From contig CAVPMY010000012.1 of the NCBI GenBank assembly GCA_963706685.1, positions 56,489 through 120,488 of the forward strand: a stretch of DNA of 64,000 nucleotides, given 5' to 3'. The notes below the pieces were generated by a model. That model saw only the letters and a list, made by a program, of their open reading frames with translations, had not been told where the DNA came from and searched no databases. Origin of the DNA: CADEEN01 sp963706685. GTDB lineage: Bacteria; Pseudomonadota; Gammaproteobacteria; Burkholderiales; Burkholderiaceae_C. The position numbers were made by a program, and so were the translations under genes. Below are positions 35,911-46,968 of this stretch, piece after piece; position 1 is the first letter of the stretch; the number at the start of each line of letters is the position of its first letter.

Positions 35911-37413
35911 ATGAACTCTCAACAACGCGCCGCCGGCGTCCTGCTGCACATCACCTCGCTGCCCGGCCCGCACGGCATCGGCGATTTCGGTGCCGACGCC
36001 TATCGCTTCGTCGATTGGCTGGCCAGCGCCAAGCAGACCCTGTGGCAATGGCTGCCGACGACGCCGGTCGGGCCCGGCGACTCGCCCTACCAGAGTCCGT
36101 CGGCGTTTGCCGGCAGCCCGCTGATGGTGGCGCTGGAGCCGCTGGTCGAACGGGGATGGTTGGACACGATCACGCCGCCGGCCGAAGGCTTCTCGAGTGC
36201 GCGCGTCGAATTCAGCCGCGTCATTCCGTGGCGCGACGAGCAGTTGCGCCGCGCCGCGCGCGGCTTTTTCTCGCGCGCCGATGCCGATCAACGCACGGCC
36301 TTCACCGCCTGGTGCCAGCAGGAAGCGCCGTGGCTCGACGACTACGCCTTGTTCATGGCCCTGTTCTACGCCCACGGCAGCACGCCGTGGTGGCAGTGGG
36401 CGCGGCCGCTGCGCAAGCGCGACAAGAGGGCGCTGGCGCGGGCGCGCACGCAACATGCGCAGGAGATCGACTTCTGGCGCTTCGTGCAATGGTGCTGGGA
36501 CACGCAGTGCCATGCGCTCAAGGCCTACGCCAACGAGCGCGGCGTGCGATTGATCGGCGACATCCCGATCTATGTCGCCGACAACAGCGCCGATGTCTGG
36601 TCGCGGCAGGATCTGTACGAACTCGACGCCGAAGGCATGCCGGTGGCGGTGGCCGGCGCGCCGCCTGACGACCTGGGCCCCGAAGGCCAGCGTTGGGGCA
36701 ACCCGCTGTACAAGTGGGAGCGCATGGCCAAGGAGGACTACGCGTGGTGGGCGCTGCGCGTGCAGCATGCGCTCGAGCAGGCCGACATCGTGCGCATCGA
36801 CCACTTCCGCGGCTTTGCCGGCTACTGGGTCATCCCGGCTGACAGCCAGACCGCACGCGCCGGGCATTGGGCCTCCGGGCCCGGCTTGTCGCTGTTCACG
36901 GCCATCGAAAAGCGACTCGGCAAGTTGCCCATCATTGCCGAAGACCTGGGACTGATCACCCCCGACGTGGTGGCGCTGATCGCGGCCTGCGGCTTCCCGC
37001 GCATGAAGGTGCTGATCTTCGCCTTCGGCGGTGATGGCACGCATGAGTTCCTGCCGCACAACTTCGTGCCGGCCAACATCGTCTACACCAGCACGCACGA
37101 CACCGATACCGCCCGTGGTTGGTGGGACAAGGCCAGCGAGGCCGAGCGCCACTTCGCCGGCAGCTACCTGGCCTGTGACGCCGAGAGTTTTCATTGGGCG
37201 GCGATCCGCGCCTGCATGAACTCGGTGTCCAGGCTGGCGGTGTTTGCGCTGCAGGACGTGATCGGCTTGCCGAGCGAGCACCGCATGAACCTGCCGGGCA
37301 CGCTCGGGGCAGAGAACTGGAGCTGGCGCTTCGAGTGGCCGATGGTCAACGGCGATCATGCGCATGTGCTGGCACTGATGGCGCACACCAGCGGGCGCGG
37401 GCCGGTGTCGTGA
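35911..37413 (+). CDS. malQ: 4-alpha-glucanotransferase (amylomaltase)
   Basis: GH77 enzyme that transfers maltodextrin segments between glucans, lengthening short chains so that GlgP can use them. The 500-residue protein has GVLLHITSLPGPHGIGDFG at the N-terminus, QWLPTTPVGPGDSPYQS, the nucleophile region VRIDHFRGFAGYW, the acid/base LPIIAEDLGLITPD and the third carboxylate in YTSTHDTDTARGWW. It matches the bacterial MalQ of about 500 residues without the N-terminal extension of E. coli MalQ. It closes the glgP-glgX-malQ series. Confidence 0.94.
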   Translation: MNSQQRAAGVLLHITSLPGPHGIGDFGADAYRFVDWLASAKQTLWQWLPTTPVGPGDSPYQSPSAFAGSPLMVALEPLVERGWLDTITPPAEGFSSARVEFSRVIPWRDEQLRRAARGFFSRADADQRTAFTAWCQQEAPWLDDYALFMALFYAHGSTPWWQWARPLRKRDKRALARARTQHAQEIDFWRFVQWCWDTQCHALKAYANERGVRLIGDIPIYVADNSADVWSRQDLYELDAEGMPVAVAGAPPDDLGPEGQRWGNPLYKWERMAKEDYAWWALRVQHALEQADIVRIDHFRGFAGYWVIPADSQTARAGHWASGPGLSLFTAIEKRLGKLPIIAEDLGLITPDVVALIAACGFPRMKVLIFAFGGDGTHEFLPHNFVPANIVYTSTHDTDTARGWWDKASEAERHFAGSYLACDAESFHWAAIRACMNSVSRLAVFALQDVIGLPSEHRMNLPGTLGAENWSWRFEWPMVNGDHAHVLALMAHTSGRGPVS

Positions 37414-37582
37414 CGCTGCTGGCTCGCTGAAGCGTCGGCCACGCTGCGCCAGCGGCGGCGTGAACCGTCGCGGGGCCGGTTCGTCGCACCGAGGTCGCGT
37501 CTTGCAGCGCTCGGCAGTTAAGCTTGTCGGTTATGGCCTGCGCCAACCCACGGCGCCACCAATGTTCTGCGGAGATCCCGAG

Positions 37583-38764
37583 ATGCTTTTGCTTCGCCTG
37601 GCTGCGCTGTGCGCTGCTGCTTTGTTGATGACAGCTTGCGGCAAGCAAGGGGGCGATGGCGCCGCGCCTGTGGCCGGTGCCGCTTCGGCGGCCGTGAGCG
37701 CCGCGGTCGCCGATGCAGCCTCTGCCCCGGTGTTGCTGCTGTCGCCGGAAGACCTGAGCAAGGTGACGACGGCGGGCAGCGGCAACGGGCCGGTGGTGAC
37801 CGGCTCGATCCAGCCTGAAATGCGAGCCGACCTGCGCGCCGAGGTGGCCGCCGTGGTGACCGGCGTGCTCAAAGACAACGGCGAGACCGTCAAGCGCGGC
37901 GACTTGTTGATGCGCCTCGATGACACGGCGATCCGTGAGTCGCTGCAGTCGGCCGAGGCCGGCGCACGGGCTGCGGCGCAGGCCTTCGAGCAGGCCGAGC
38001 GCCAGGTTGCGCGCCTGAAGACGCTGCAGGCGCAGGGCATGACATCGGTGCAGGCGCTCGACGATGCCGAGGGCCGGCGCAACAGCGCACGCAGCGAACT
38101 CGTGGCCGCGCGCTCGCGGGTCGCCGCTGCGCAGCAGCAACTGCGCCGCACCGAAGTGCGCGCGCCGTTCGACGGTGTGGTCAGCGAGCGCAAGGCCTCG
38201 GTCGGCGACACGGCGCAGATCGGCAAGGAACTGGTCAAGGTGATCGACCCGCGCAGCATGCGCTTCGAGGGCTTGATCTCGGCCGACCGCCTGGACGACG
38301 TGAAACTCGGGCAAGGCGTGAGCTTTCGCGTCAACGGCTTCGGCGACGAGGCATTTGCCGGCACCGTCAAGCGCATCGACGCCACCGCCAATGCCACCAC
38401 GCGCCAGGTCGAAGTGCTGGTGGCCTTTGCCGACGGCGTCAAGGCGCCGCGCGTGGCCGGGCTCTATGCCGAAGGCCGCATCGCCGGCGGCGGCCCGGCC
38501 GTGGCGCGCCTGGCCGAAAGCTCTGTCGTGCGCAGCGCCGCGGCCGGGACTGCAGGCGAAACGACCCATGTCTGGCGCGTCAAGGACGGCCGCATCGAGA
38601 AGGTGGCGGTGCAACTGGGCGCGCGCGACGAGCGCAGCGGCGAGTTCGAATTGAAGAGCGGCCTGGCCGATGGCGACATCGTGCTGCGCCATCCGGGCGA
38701 CGCCCTGGTTGACGGCCAACGGATTGAAATGGCCAAGCCGGTCGCGGCGGCGGCGCCGAAGTGA
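37583..38764 (+). CDS. RND efflux periplasmic adaptor, lipoprotein
   Basis: A 393-residue membrane-fusion protein linking the inner-membrane pump encoded 20 bp downstream to an outer-membrane factor. The signal ends in a lipobox (LLMTAC). It then shows the lipoyl half-motifs split by a coiled coil: VVTGVLKDNGETVKRGDLL ahead of the hairpin (about 125-185) and RTEVRAPFDGVVSERKASV after it, followed by the beta-barrel DRLDDVKLGQGVSF. Start ATG 37583 follows GGAG with 8-nt spacing; an in-frame ATG at 37562 is less likely. It forms the first gene of an operon with the RND pump. Confidence 0.9.
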   Translation: MLLLRLAALCAAALLMTACGKQGGDGAAPVAGAASAAVSAAVADAASAPVLLLSPEDLSKVTTAGSGNGPVVTGSIQPEMRADLRAEVAAVVTGVLKDNGETVKRGDLLMRLDDTAIRESLQSAEAGARAAAQAFEQAERQVARLKTLQAQGMTSVQALDDAEGRRNSARSELVAARSRVAAAQQQLRRTEVRAPFDGVVSERKASVGDTAQIGKELVKVIDPRSMRFEGLISADRLDDVKLGQGVSFRVNGFGDEAFAGTVKRIDATANATTRQVEVLVAFADGVKAPRVAGLYAEGRIAGGGPAVARLAESSVVRSAAAGTAGETTHVWRVKDGRIEKVAVQLGARDERSGEFELKSGLADGDIVLRHPGDALVDGQRIEMAKPVAAAAPK

Positions 38765-38784
38765 GCAGCGAAGGCTGAAGCGCC

Positions 38785-41700
38785 ATGTTCCTGTCCAACT
38801 TCAGCGTCAAGCGGCCGATCGCGATGGTCGTCATCATCATCGGCCTGATGGGCCTGGGGCTGCTCGCGCTGTCCAAGCTGCGCGTCAACCAGTTCCCGGA
38901 TATCGAGCCGCCGCTGCTGGTGGTGACGATCACCTACCCCGGTGCGTCGCCCGATACCGTCGAGCGCGAGATCGTGACCCGGCTCGACAAGCTGTTTTTG
39001 TCGATCTCCGGCGTCGACCGCCTGAACGCCACGGCCCGCGAAGGCAGCGCGCAGTTCCAGATCTTCTTCGCCTTCTCCAAGAACCTGATCGAGGCCGCCG
39101 ACGAGGTGCGCAACGCCATCGGCACGGTGCGCTACAAGCTGCCGCTGGAGATCCGCGAGCCGGTGATCACGCGCGCCGACCCGGGCGCGCAGCCGATCAT
39201 GCAAATCGCGCTGTCGTCGACGGTGCAAAGCCATGCCGACATCTCGCGCCTGGCCGAGGACACGCTGGCCGACCGCTTTCGCGGCTTGCCGGGCGTGTCC
39301 ACCGTCAACGTCAACGGCGCGCTGCGGCGCGAGCTGTCGGTGCTGCTGCACGCTGCGAAGCTGCGCGAGTATTCGATCTCGGTGGCCGAGATCGTCAACG
39401 CGCTGCGTGCACAGAACACCACGGCGCCGGTGGGCAAGGTGCGCGGCGCGCTGGAGGACCAGAGCATCCGCCTGGTCGGCCGCATCGAGACACCGTCCGA
39501 GTTCGAGCAGATCGTGGTCCGCCGCCGCGGCAGCGAGCTGCTGCGGCTCGGCCAGGTGGCCACCATCAGCGACGGCTTCGCCGAAGTCACCGGGCACTCG
39601 TTTCGCAGCGGCCGGCCCAATGTCGGCCTGTCGGTGGCGCGCTCGCGCGATGCCAGCACGGTCAGCGTCGCCAACGAGGTGCGCAAGACCGTCGACGAGA
39701 TCCGCAGGACGCTGCCTGCCGGCAGCGCGCTCGAGGTGACGCAGGACGGCGGCAAGGACGCACAGAACAGCCTGGACAACGTCATCCACGCGCTGGCATT
39801 CGGCGCCGTGCTGACGGTGTTCGTGGTCTACATCTTCCTCAACTCGTGGCGCTCGACGCTGATCACCGCGCTGTCGCTGCCGACGTCGGTCATCGCCAGC
39901 TTCATCGCCGTCTGGCTGGCCGGCTTCACGCTCAACTTCATGAGCCTGCTCGGCCTGTCGCTGGCCATCGGCGTGCTGATCGACGACGCGATCGTCGTCC
40001 GCGAGAACATCGTGCGCCACCTCGAGCGCGGTGCCGATCGCGTCAGCGCGGCGCTCAACGGCACCGCCGAGATCGGGCTGGCCGTGGCCGCCACCACGTT
40101 CTCGATCGTCGCCGTGTTCGTGCCGGTGGCCTTCATGGACGGCATCTCGGGGCAGTGGTTCCGGCCGTTCGCGATCACGGTCGTGGCCTCGGTGGCGGTC
40201 AGCCTGTTCATCTCGTTCACGCTCGACCCGATGCTGTCGGCCTACTGGGGCGACCCTCCCGGCCACCACAAAGCCACCAGACACGGCTTCAGCCGTGTTC
40301 TCCAATCCTTCAATACCTGGTTCGACCACCAGGCCGACCGCTACGGCGACGTCATCGCCTGGGCGCTGCACCACCGGCGCTGGATGTTCTTCCTGGCCGT
40401 CGCCACCTTCGCCGCGGCCATTGGGCTGCAGTTCAAGTTCGGCGGCTCGAGCTTCCTGCCGGCGTCGGACGCGGGCGTGCTGGCCATCGACGTGCGCACA
40501 CCGGCTTCGTCGAGCCTGGACTACGCGCGGCTCAAGGTCGAGGCCGCGTCGACCCTGGCCCGCACGTTGGCGGAGACCAAGGCCACCAACAGTTATGTCA
40601 ACCCGAACGGCGGCCGCGTCTACGTGGACATCGGCAAGAGCATCGCGCGCAAGCGCTCGCACCGCGAGATCGCCAAGGACCTGCGCGCGCTGACGGCGCG
40701 CCTGGTCGGCGCCGAGTACGTTGTGTTGGAGGACTTCAACCTCGGCGCGCAAAAGCCGGTGCAGGTGCGCTTCACCGGCCCCGATTCGCGCCAGCTGCTC
40801 GAGATCACCAGCGAGTTCATGGCCAGGCTGCGCCAGGTGCCGGGCGCGGCCGATGTCGGCTTGTCCGAGCAGGACCCGCAGAACGAACTCAAGATCGAGC
40901 TCGACCGCGGCCTGGCCAACGCGCTCGGCATCTCGGCCAACGACGCCGCGCAGGCGCTGCGCGTGGCTTTTGCCGGCGTCGAGGTCGGCGACTGGGTGGA
41001 CCCGACCGGTGAAACGCGCGACGTGGCGGTGCGCCTGGCGCCGGAGGACCGCGTCGATGCCAGCAACATCGAGCGCCTGCCGGTGGCCGTCGGCGGCGCC
41101 AACCAGATCGTGCCGCTCGAGCAGATTGCCACCATCACCGTCGGCAAGGCGCCGAGCCAGATCCAGCACAGCGACGGCAAGCGCCAGATCACCGTCTCGG
41201 CCAACGCCCAGGGCCGCTCGTCGGGCGAGGTCACCGCCGACGCGCTGAAGATCGCCAACGCCATGACCTACCCGCCGGGCTACGGGCTCGAGCTGGCCGG
41301 CGGCTCGCGCGACCAGCAGGAGGTGTTCGGCCGCATGGCCGTGGCGCTGGTGGCCGGCGTGATGCTGATGTACCTGATCCTGGTCGTGCAGTTCGGCAGC
41401 TTCACCGCGCCGCTGCCGGTGATGTTCTCGCTGCCGCTGTCGCTGATCGGCGTCGTCACGGCGCTGCTGCTGACCAGCAACACGCTCAACCTGATGAGCT
41501 TCATCGGCGTCATCATGCTGATGGGGCTGGTGGCCAAGAACGCCATCCTGCTGCTCGACGCCGCACGCAACGAGGAGCGCGCCGGCGTCGAGCGCGAAGA
41601 GGCGCTGATGCACGCCGGCCGCAAGCGCTTCCGGCCGATCCTGATGACCACCTTCGCGCTGGTCGCCGGCATGATGCCGGTGGCCATCGGCGTCGGCGAG

Positions 41701-41889
41701 GGCGGCGAGTTCTACCGCCCGATGGCCGTGGCCATCATCGGCGGCGTCATCACCTCGACGCTGCTGACGCTGCTCGTCATCCCGAGCTTCTACGACTCGA
41801 TCGAGATCTGGCGCGAGAAGTTCATGCGGCTGGTGACGCGGCTGCGCGGCAAGGCGGGCGTGAGCGCGGACGTGATCGGCGCGAAGTAG
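38785..41889 (+). CDS. RND multidrug efflux pump, AcrB/HAE1 type
   Basis: A 1034-residue inner-membrane proton-driven exporter. The N-terminus MFLSNFSVKRPIAMVVIII and the first periplasmic motif FPDIEPPLLVVTITYPGAS are those of the HAE1 group. The proton-relay aspartates are in IGVLIDDAIVVRENI (about residue 400), matching D407/D408 of AcrB, and the second-half lysine lies in MGLVAKNAILLLD. Twelve membrane helices and two large periplasmic loops are as expected. The substrate cannot be predicted. The left arm of the giant inverted repeat enters this gene at about 39668; its counterpart on the right runs off the window end. Confidence 0.94.
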   Translation: MFLSNFSVKRPIAMVVIIIGLMGLGLLALSKLRVNQFPDIEPPLLVVTITYPGASPDTVEREIVTRLDKLFLSISGVDRLNATAREGSAQFQIFFAFSKNLIEAADEVRNAIGTVRYKLPLEIREPVITRADPGAQPIMQIALSSTVQSHADISRLAEDTLADRFRGLPGVSTVNVNGALRRELSVLLHAAKLREYSISVAEIVNALRAQNTTAPVGKVRGALEDQSIRLVGRIETPSEFEQIVVRRRGSELLRLGQVATISDGFAEVTGHSFRSGRPNVGLSVARSRDASTVSVANEVRKTVDEIRRTLPAGSALEVTQDGGKDAQNSLDNVIHALAFGAVLTVFVVYIFLNSWRSTLITALSLPTSVIASFIAVWLAGFTLNFMSLLGLSLAIGVLIDDAIVVRENIVRHLERGADRVSAALNGTAEIGLAVAATTFSIVAVFVPVAFMDGISGQWFRPFAITVVASVAVSLFISFTLDPMLSAYWGDPPGHHKATRHGFSRVLQSFNTWFDHQADRYGDVIAWALHHRRWMFFLAVATFAAAIGLQFKFGGSSFLPASDAGVLAIDVRTPASSSLDYARLKVEAASTLARTLAETKATNSYVNPNGGRVYVDIGKSIARKRSHREIAKDLRALTARLVGAEYVVLEDFNLGAQKPVQVRFTGPDSRQLLEITSEFMARLRQVPGAADVGLSEQDPQNELKIELDRGLANALGISANDAAQALRVAFAGVEVGDWVDPTGETRDVAVRLAPEDRVDASNIERLPVAVGGANQIVPLEQIATITVGKAPSQIQHSDGKRQITVSANAQGRSSGEVTADALKIANAMTYPPGYGLELAGGSRDQQEVFGRMAVALVAGVMLMYLILVVQFGSFTAPLPVMFSLPLSLIGVVTALLLTSNTLNLMSFIGVIMLMGLVAKNAILLLDAARNEERAGVEREEALMHAGRKRFRPILMTTFALVAGMMPVAIGVGEGGEFYRPMAVAIIGGVITSTLLTLLVIPSFYDSIEIWREKFMRLVTRLRGKAGVSADVIGAK

Positions 41890-42091
41890 CAGTGCCGGTC
41901 CGCGCGCCGGCAGACCCTGCGGCGGCTGCAGCTCGAACCCAGCTGCGCCCACGGGCAGCGTGGCCGTTTCCAACATCGACCAAGCCCTGAAAACCGGCCC
42001 TCTTTACCGAAGCTTCACACACGGCCGACATACGCGAAATGCTGCAGTGCACAATTGATCTTCACTCTACAGCCCACGCTGATCAGCCCAC

Positions 42092-43588
42092 ATGAAGCCG
42101 AGAATGGCACCGCGCTCCGCCCGCCCGATGGGCCCAAGACTTTGGCCCATCGCCTTGGCCGTCTTGTTGACAGCCTGCGCCAGCTTGCCGGACCCCGCGG
42201 CGACAGAGATGCCGAGAGATGTGCCGACGCAATGGTCAACCGGCGCGGCACGCGCAGGTGAATCGGCCACTGACTTGTCCGCCTGGTGGCAACGCTTCGA
42301 CGATCCCGCCCTCGCCGACTTGATCACCAAGGCACTCGAGGCCAACACCAGCGTGCAGAGCGCGCAGGCGGCGCTGCGCCAGTCACGTGCGCTGGCCGAG
42401 GTGGCGCGAGCGGGCCTGAGCCCATCGGTGAGCGTTTCGGGATCGGCGCAACGCAGTCGATCGGACAGCAGCGGCACCAGCAATGCGTTCAGGGCCAGCG
42501 TGGGCGCCAGCTGGGAGCCCGACCTCTTCGGTGGCAACCGCGCTGCGGCCAACGCCAGCGAAACCGACGCGCAGGCCTCGGCCGCCAGCCTGGCGAGCGT
42601 GCAGGTATCCCTCGCCGCCGAGGTGGCGTCCAGCTACATCAACCTGCGCGGCCTGCAGGCCCGGCTGGCCATTGCGCGCAGCAATCTGGCCACACAAACC
42701 GAAACGCTGCAGATCACACGCTGGCGTGCCCAGGCCGGTCTGGTCTCGTCGCTGGACGTGGAGCAGGCAGTCAGCGCCGCCGAACAGACGCAGGCCCAGA
42801 TTCCCGCGCTGCAAACCAGCGTGGCCCAGACCTTGAACGCGCTGGCCGTGCTGACCGGGCAAGCCCCGGGTACGTTGAACACCACCTTGGGCGACGCCGC
42901 ACCGATCCCGCCCGCCCCGGCCGATCTGGCCCTGGCCTTTCCCGCCGACACGCTGCGCCAGCGGCCCGACGTGCGCGCCGCCGAGCTGAAGGTGCGCTCG
43001 GCGTGGTCGCGCGTGGCGGTGGCCGATGCGGCGCGCTACCCGAGCTTCAGCCTGAGTGGCTCGCTCGGCCTTTCGTCGCTGACGCTGGGCAGCCTCACCG
43101 ACAGCGCGTCGCTGGTCAGGTCGCTGCTGGCCAGCGTGTCGGCGCCGCTGTTCGACGGCGGCGCAGCCCAGGCCCAGGTGCGTGCCCAGGAAGCGGCGCT
43201 GGACCAGGCCCGTGCGAGCTACCGCGACACCGTGCTCACCGCACTGCAGGACGTGGAGGACGCACTGGTCGCCATCCAGGGTGACAGCGAGCGTCTGATG
43301 CGGCTGCAGGCCGCTGCCACCGCCGCGGCCAACGCCGAGCTGCTGGCACGCCAGCGCTACGAGAGCGGCCTGATCGATTTCGCCACCGTGCTCGGCACGC
43401 AGCGCACCCTGCTGTCGGCCCAGGACAGCGTGGCCATCACGCAGGCCAGCCTGAGTGCCAACCACGTTCGTCTGTACAGGGCGCTGGGCGGTGGCTGGAC
43501 GCCCGACAGCGCATCCGGCGCCCCCATCGCCCCCGTCGCCACCTCGCCAGCGACGGTCCGCCGGACGAGCCACGCCGTTGCGAACTGA
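42092..43588 (+). CDS. NodT-family outer-membrane efflux lipoprotein (TolC-like)
   Basis: A 498-residue outer-membrane factor. The signal peptide ends in a lipobox (LAVLLTACAS), then AWWQRFDDPALADLI is the standard NodT-family start, with two TolC-type coiled-coil repeats: EVASSYINLRGLQARL with DVEQAVSAAEQTQAQ in the first half, and DTLRQRPDVRAAELKV, RYPSFSLSGSLG, TALQDVEDALVAI in the second. It lies between the RND pump (202 bp upstream) and macA (16 bp downstream), so it may serve both the RND and the ABC exporter. A promoter may lie in the gap at 41890-42091. Confidence 0.93.
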   Translation: MKPRMAPRSARPMGPRLWPIALAVLLTACASLPDPAATEMPRDVPTQWSTGAARAGESATDLSAWWQRFDDPALADLITKALEANTSVQSAQAALRQSRALAEVARAGLSPSVSVSGSAQRSRSDSSGTSNAFRASVGASWEPDLFGGNRAAANASETDAQASAASLASVQVSLAAEVASSYINLRGLQARLAIARSNLATQTETLQITRWRAQAGLVSSLDVEQAVSAAEQTQAQIPALQTSVAQTLNALAVLTGQAPGTLNTTLGDAAPIPPAPADLALAFPADTLRQRPDVRAAELKVRSAWSRVAVADAARYPSFSLSGSLGLSSLTLGSLTDSASLVRSLLASVSAPLFDGGAAQAQVRAQEAALDQARASYRDTVLTALQDVEDALVAIQGDSERLMRLQAAATAAANAELLARQRYESGLIDFATVLGTQRTLLSAQDSVAITQASLSANHVRLYRALGGGWTPDSASGAPIAPVATSPATVRRTSHAVAN

Positions 43589-43604
43589 CACCCACTGCCA
43601 CGCC

Positions 43605-44909
43605 ATGAACAAGAAAACCGCCCCTCCCACCGACCTGCAAACCCTGCTGGGCGAGGACCATCCGCCGCGCTGGTGGCAGCGCAGTTCGCTCTGGATCGGC
43701 CTGGTCGCCCTGCTGATCGTGGCCGGCGGTGTCTACTACTGGCAGGCACAAAGCGCCAGCAAGGCCGCGCCCGCTTACGTGACCACCGAGCTGCGCAAGG
43801 GCCATCTCACGCTCAGCGTCTCGGCCAACGGCACGCTGCAGCCGACGCGCTCGGTGAATGTCGGCAGCGAGCTCTCGGGCACGGTCAAGCGCGTGCTGGT
43901 GGACGTGAACGACCGCGTCAAGGCTGGCCAGGTGATGGTGGAGCTGGATGCGTCGAAGTTCAGCGACCAGGTGACCCGCTCGCGCGCCTCGCTCGCCGCC
44001 GCGCAGGCCCAGCTCGCGCAGAGCAAGGCCACCGTCACCGAATCCCGCGCCAGCCTGGCGCGCCTGGAGGAAGTCTTCAAGCTCTCGGGCGGCAAGGTGC
44101 CTTCGGCCGACCGAACTCGACACCGCGCGCGCCGCGCTGGCGCGCGCCGAGGCCAACGAAGCCAGCGCCGGTGCCAACGTCGGCGTGGCCAAGGCCACGC
44201 TCTCGACGGATGAGACCAATCTCTCCAAGGCCTCGATCCGCTCGCCCATCGACGGCGTGGTGCTCAGCCGCTCGGTCGATCCGGGCAACGCGGTGGCCGC
44301 GTCGCTGCAGGCCGTGACCTTGTTCACCGTGGCCGAGAACCTGACCCAGCTGCAGCTCGAAGCCAGCGTCGACGAGGCCGACGTGGGCTCGGTGAAGGAA
44401 GGGCAGAAGGCCAGCTTCACCGTCAGCGCCTACCCCTCGCGCCGTTTCCCGGCCACCATCAGCCGCGTGGCCTTCGGCTCGACCACCACCAACAACGTGG
44501 TGACCTACGTGGCCACGCTCGACGTGGACAACCAGGACCTCGCCCTGCGCCCCGGCATGACGGCGGTGGCCACCATCGTCGCGACCGAGCGCAACGATGT
44601 GCTGCTGGTGCCCAACACCGCGCTGCGCTTCTCGCCCACCACGGCCGCCGCGGCGAGCACCTCTTCGGGCGGAAGCAGCATCCTGTCCAAGATGATGCCG
44701 CGCCCGCCGCGCAGCAGCAGCACCAAGGTGGCCGGCACCGAGAGCAAGGCCCCGGGCACGCGCCAGATCTGGGTGCTGCAGGACGGCCAGCCGGTGGCCG
44801 TGCAGGTGCAGACCGGCATCAGCGACGGCCGCATGACCGAGGTCAGCGGCGACCAGCTCAGGCCCGGCATGGCCGTCATCACCGACCAGCGCAGCGCAGG
44901 CGCCGCATC

Positions 44910-44913
<4 letters not shown>
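43605..44913 (+). pseudogene. macA: MacA-type periplasmic adaptor of ABC exporter, one-base frameshift
   Basis: A membrane-anchored adaptor (one N-terminal helix at about 30-48) that couples the MacB-type ABC transporter to an outer-membrane factor. The lipoyl/hairpin architecture is visible: VNVGSELSGTVKRVLVDVND, the coiled coil ASLAAAQAQLAQSKATV, and IRSPIDGVVLSRSVDPGN. The reading frame is broken at about 44110, where GGCCGACCG has an extra C compared with GGCGACCG in the mirror copy at 58785-60092. The intact mirror copy shows that the gene is about 435 residues. The lesion is probably a sequence error. It follows the outer-membrane factor by 16 bp and overlaps the ATPase gene by ATGA. 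Confidence 0.9.
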
Positions 44914-45679
<766 letters not shown>

Positions 45680-45681
45680 CC

Positions 45682-46890
45682 ATGTGGCTCAACACGCTCC
45701 TGCTCGCGTTGCGTTCGATCCGGCGCAACCTGATGCGCTCCTTCCTCACCATCCTGGGCATCGTGATCGGCGTCAGCGCGGTCATCACGATGGTCACGGT
45801 GGGCAACGGCGCCACCGTGTCGGTGCAGAACCAGATCTCGGGGCTGGGCACCAACCTGTTGCAGGTCCGCCCGGGCCAGCGCATGGGTCCGGGCAGCGGC
45901 AGTTCCAGCGCGCCCTTCTTCAAGGACGGCGACGCCGAGGCCATCGCCACCCAGATCGGTGGCGTCGCGGCCGCAGCCCCCCAATCGCGCACGGGCGGCA
46001 CGCTGGTGGCCAACGGCCGCAACTGGGCCAGCACCATCACCGGCAGCACCAACGAGTGGCTCAGCATCGGCAACTGGACGCTGGCCCAGGGGCGCGAGTT
46101 CTCCGACGCCGAGCAGCGCGCCGGCGCGGCGGTCTGCATGATCGGCGAGACCGTGCGGCGCGAACTGTTCGGCAGCAGCCCGGCGCTGGGCGAGTCGCTG
46201 CGCGTCAAGCAGATCAGCTGCGAGATCATCGCCGTGCTCGGCTCCAAGGGGCAGGGGTCGTTCGGCAACGACCAGGACGACCTGGTCTTCATGCCGATCA
46301 AGACGCTGCAGCGTCGCATCACCGGCAATACCCAGGTCAACGACTTGCTCGTGTCGATGGCCGATGGCAGCGACAGCACGCGCGTCAAGGCCAGCATGAC
46401 GCAGCTGCTGCGCGAGCGCCGCAAGCTGGCCGACACCGACGAAGACAACTTCAACGTGCTCGACACCAAGCAGCTGGCCGATACGCTCTCGGGCACGACC
46501 AAGGTGATGACCACGCTGCTCGGTGCCGTGGCCGCGGTGAGCCTGCTGGTGGGCGGCATCGGCATCATGAACATCATGCTGGTCAGCGTCACCGAGCGCA
46601 CCCGCGAGATCGGCCTGCGCCTGGCCATCGGCGCGCTGGAGCGCGAGGTGCTGCTGCAGTTCCTGATCGAGGCCGTGGTGCTGGCCGCGCTGGGCGGACT
46701 GATCGGCATCGTGCTCGCCACCGCCGCCTCGATCGGCCTGTCGGGCTTGATGAACGTGCCCTACGCGTTCAACCCCGGCGTCAACCTGCTGAGCTTCGTC
46801 TTCTCGGCCGGCATCGGCGTGCTGTTCGGCTACTTCCCGGCCCGCCGGGCGGCGCGGCTGAACCCGATCGACGCGCTGCGGCACGAGTGA
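45682..46890 (+). CDS. MacB-type ABC exporter permease subunit (FtsX fold)
   Basis: A 402-residue inner-membrane subunit with one helix at about 20-42 (SFLTILGIVIGVSAVITMV), a large periplasmic MacB core domain (about 50-270) and three C-terminal helices in an FtsX domain (VGGIGIMNIMLVSVTERTRE, EIGLRLAIGA, then RLNPIDALRHE at the end). Together with the ATPase two bases upstream it forms a mechanotransmission exporter that works on periplasmic substrates such as macrolides or peptides. The ATPase and permease are separate genes, as in YknYZ, not fused as in E. coli MacB. The mirror copy at 56817-58021 is frameshifted. Confidence 0.93.
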   Translation: MWLNTLLLALRSIRRNLMRSFLTILGIVIGVSAVITMVTVGNGATVSVQNQISGLGTNLLQVRPGQRMGPGSGSSSAPFFKDGDAEAIATQIGGVAAAAPQSRTGGTLVANGRNWASTITGSTNEWLSIGNWTLAQGREFSDAEQRAGAAVCMIGETVRRELFGSSPALGESLRVKQISCEIIAVLGSKGQGSFGNDQDDLVFMPIKTLQRRITGNTQVNDLLVSMADGSDSTRVKASMTQLLRERRKLADTDEDNFNVLDTKQLADTLSGTTKVMTTLLGAVAAVSLLVGGIGIMNIMLVSVTERTREIGLRLAIGALEREVLLQFLIEAVVLAALGGLIGIVLATAASIGLSGLMNVPYAFNPGVNLLSFVFSAGIGVLFGYFPARRAARLNPIDALRHE

Positions 46891-46915
46891 GTGACGGGCC
46901 GCGCCGCCGCGTCAC
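46891..46915. terminator. Possible hairpin between convergent genes
   Basis: GTGACG (46891-46896) can pair with CGTCAC (46910-46915) around a GC-rich 13-nt loop, immediately after the permease stop and before the end of the convergent antiporter gene. No T-run follows in either direction. The same hairpin is conserved in the mirror copy at about 56792-56816. Confidence 0.3.
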
Positions 46916-46968
46916 GGACCCCCTCGTTGCAGGTGGTCACCGAGGCGCCCGGCACAAGCGCTCGTTCG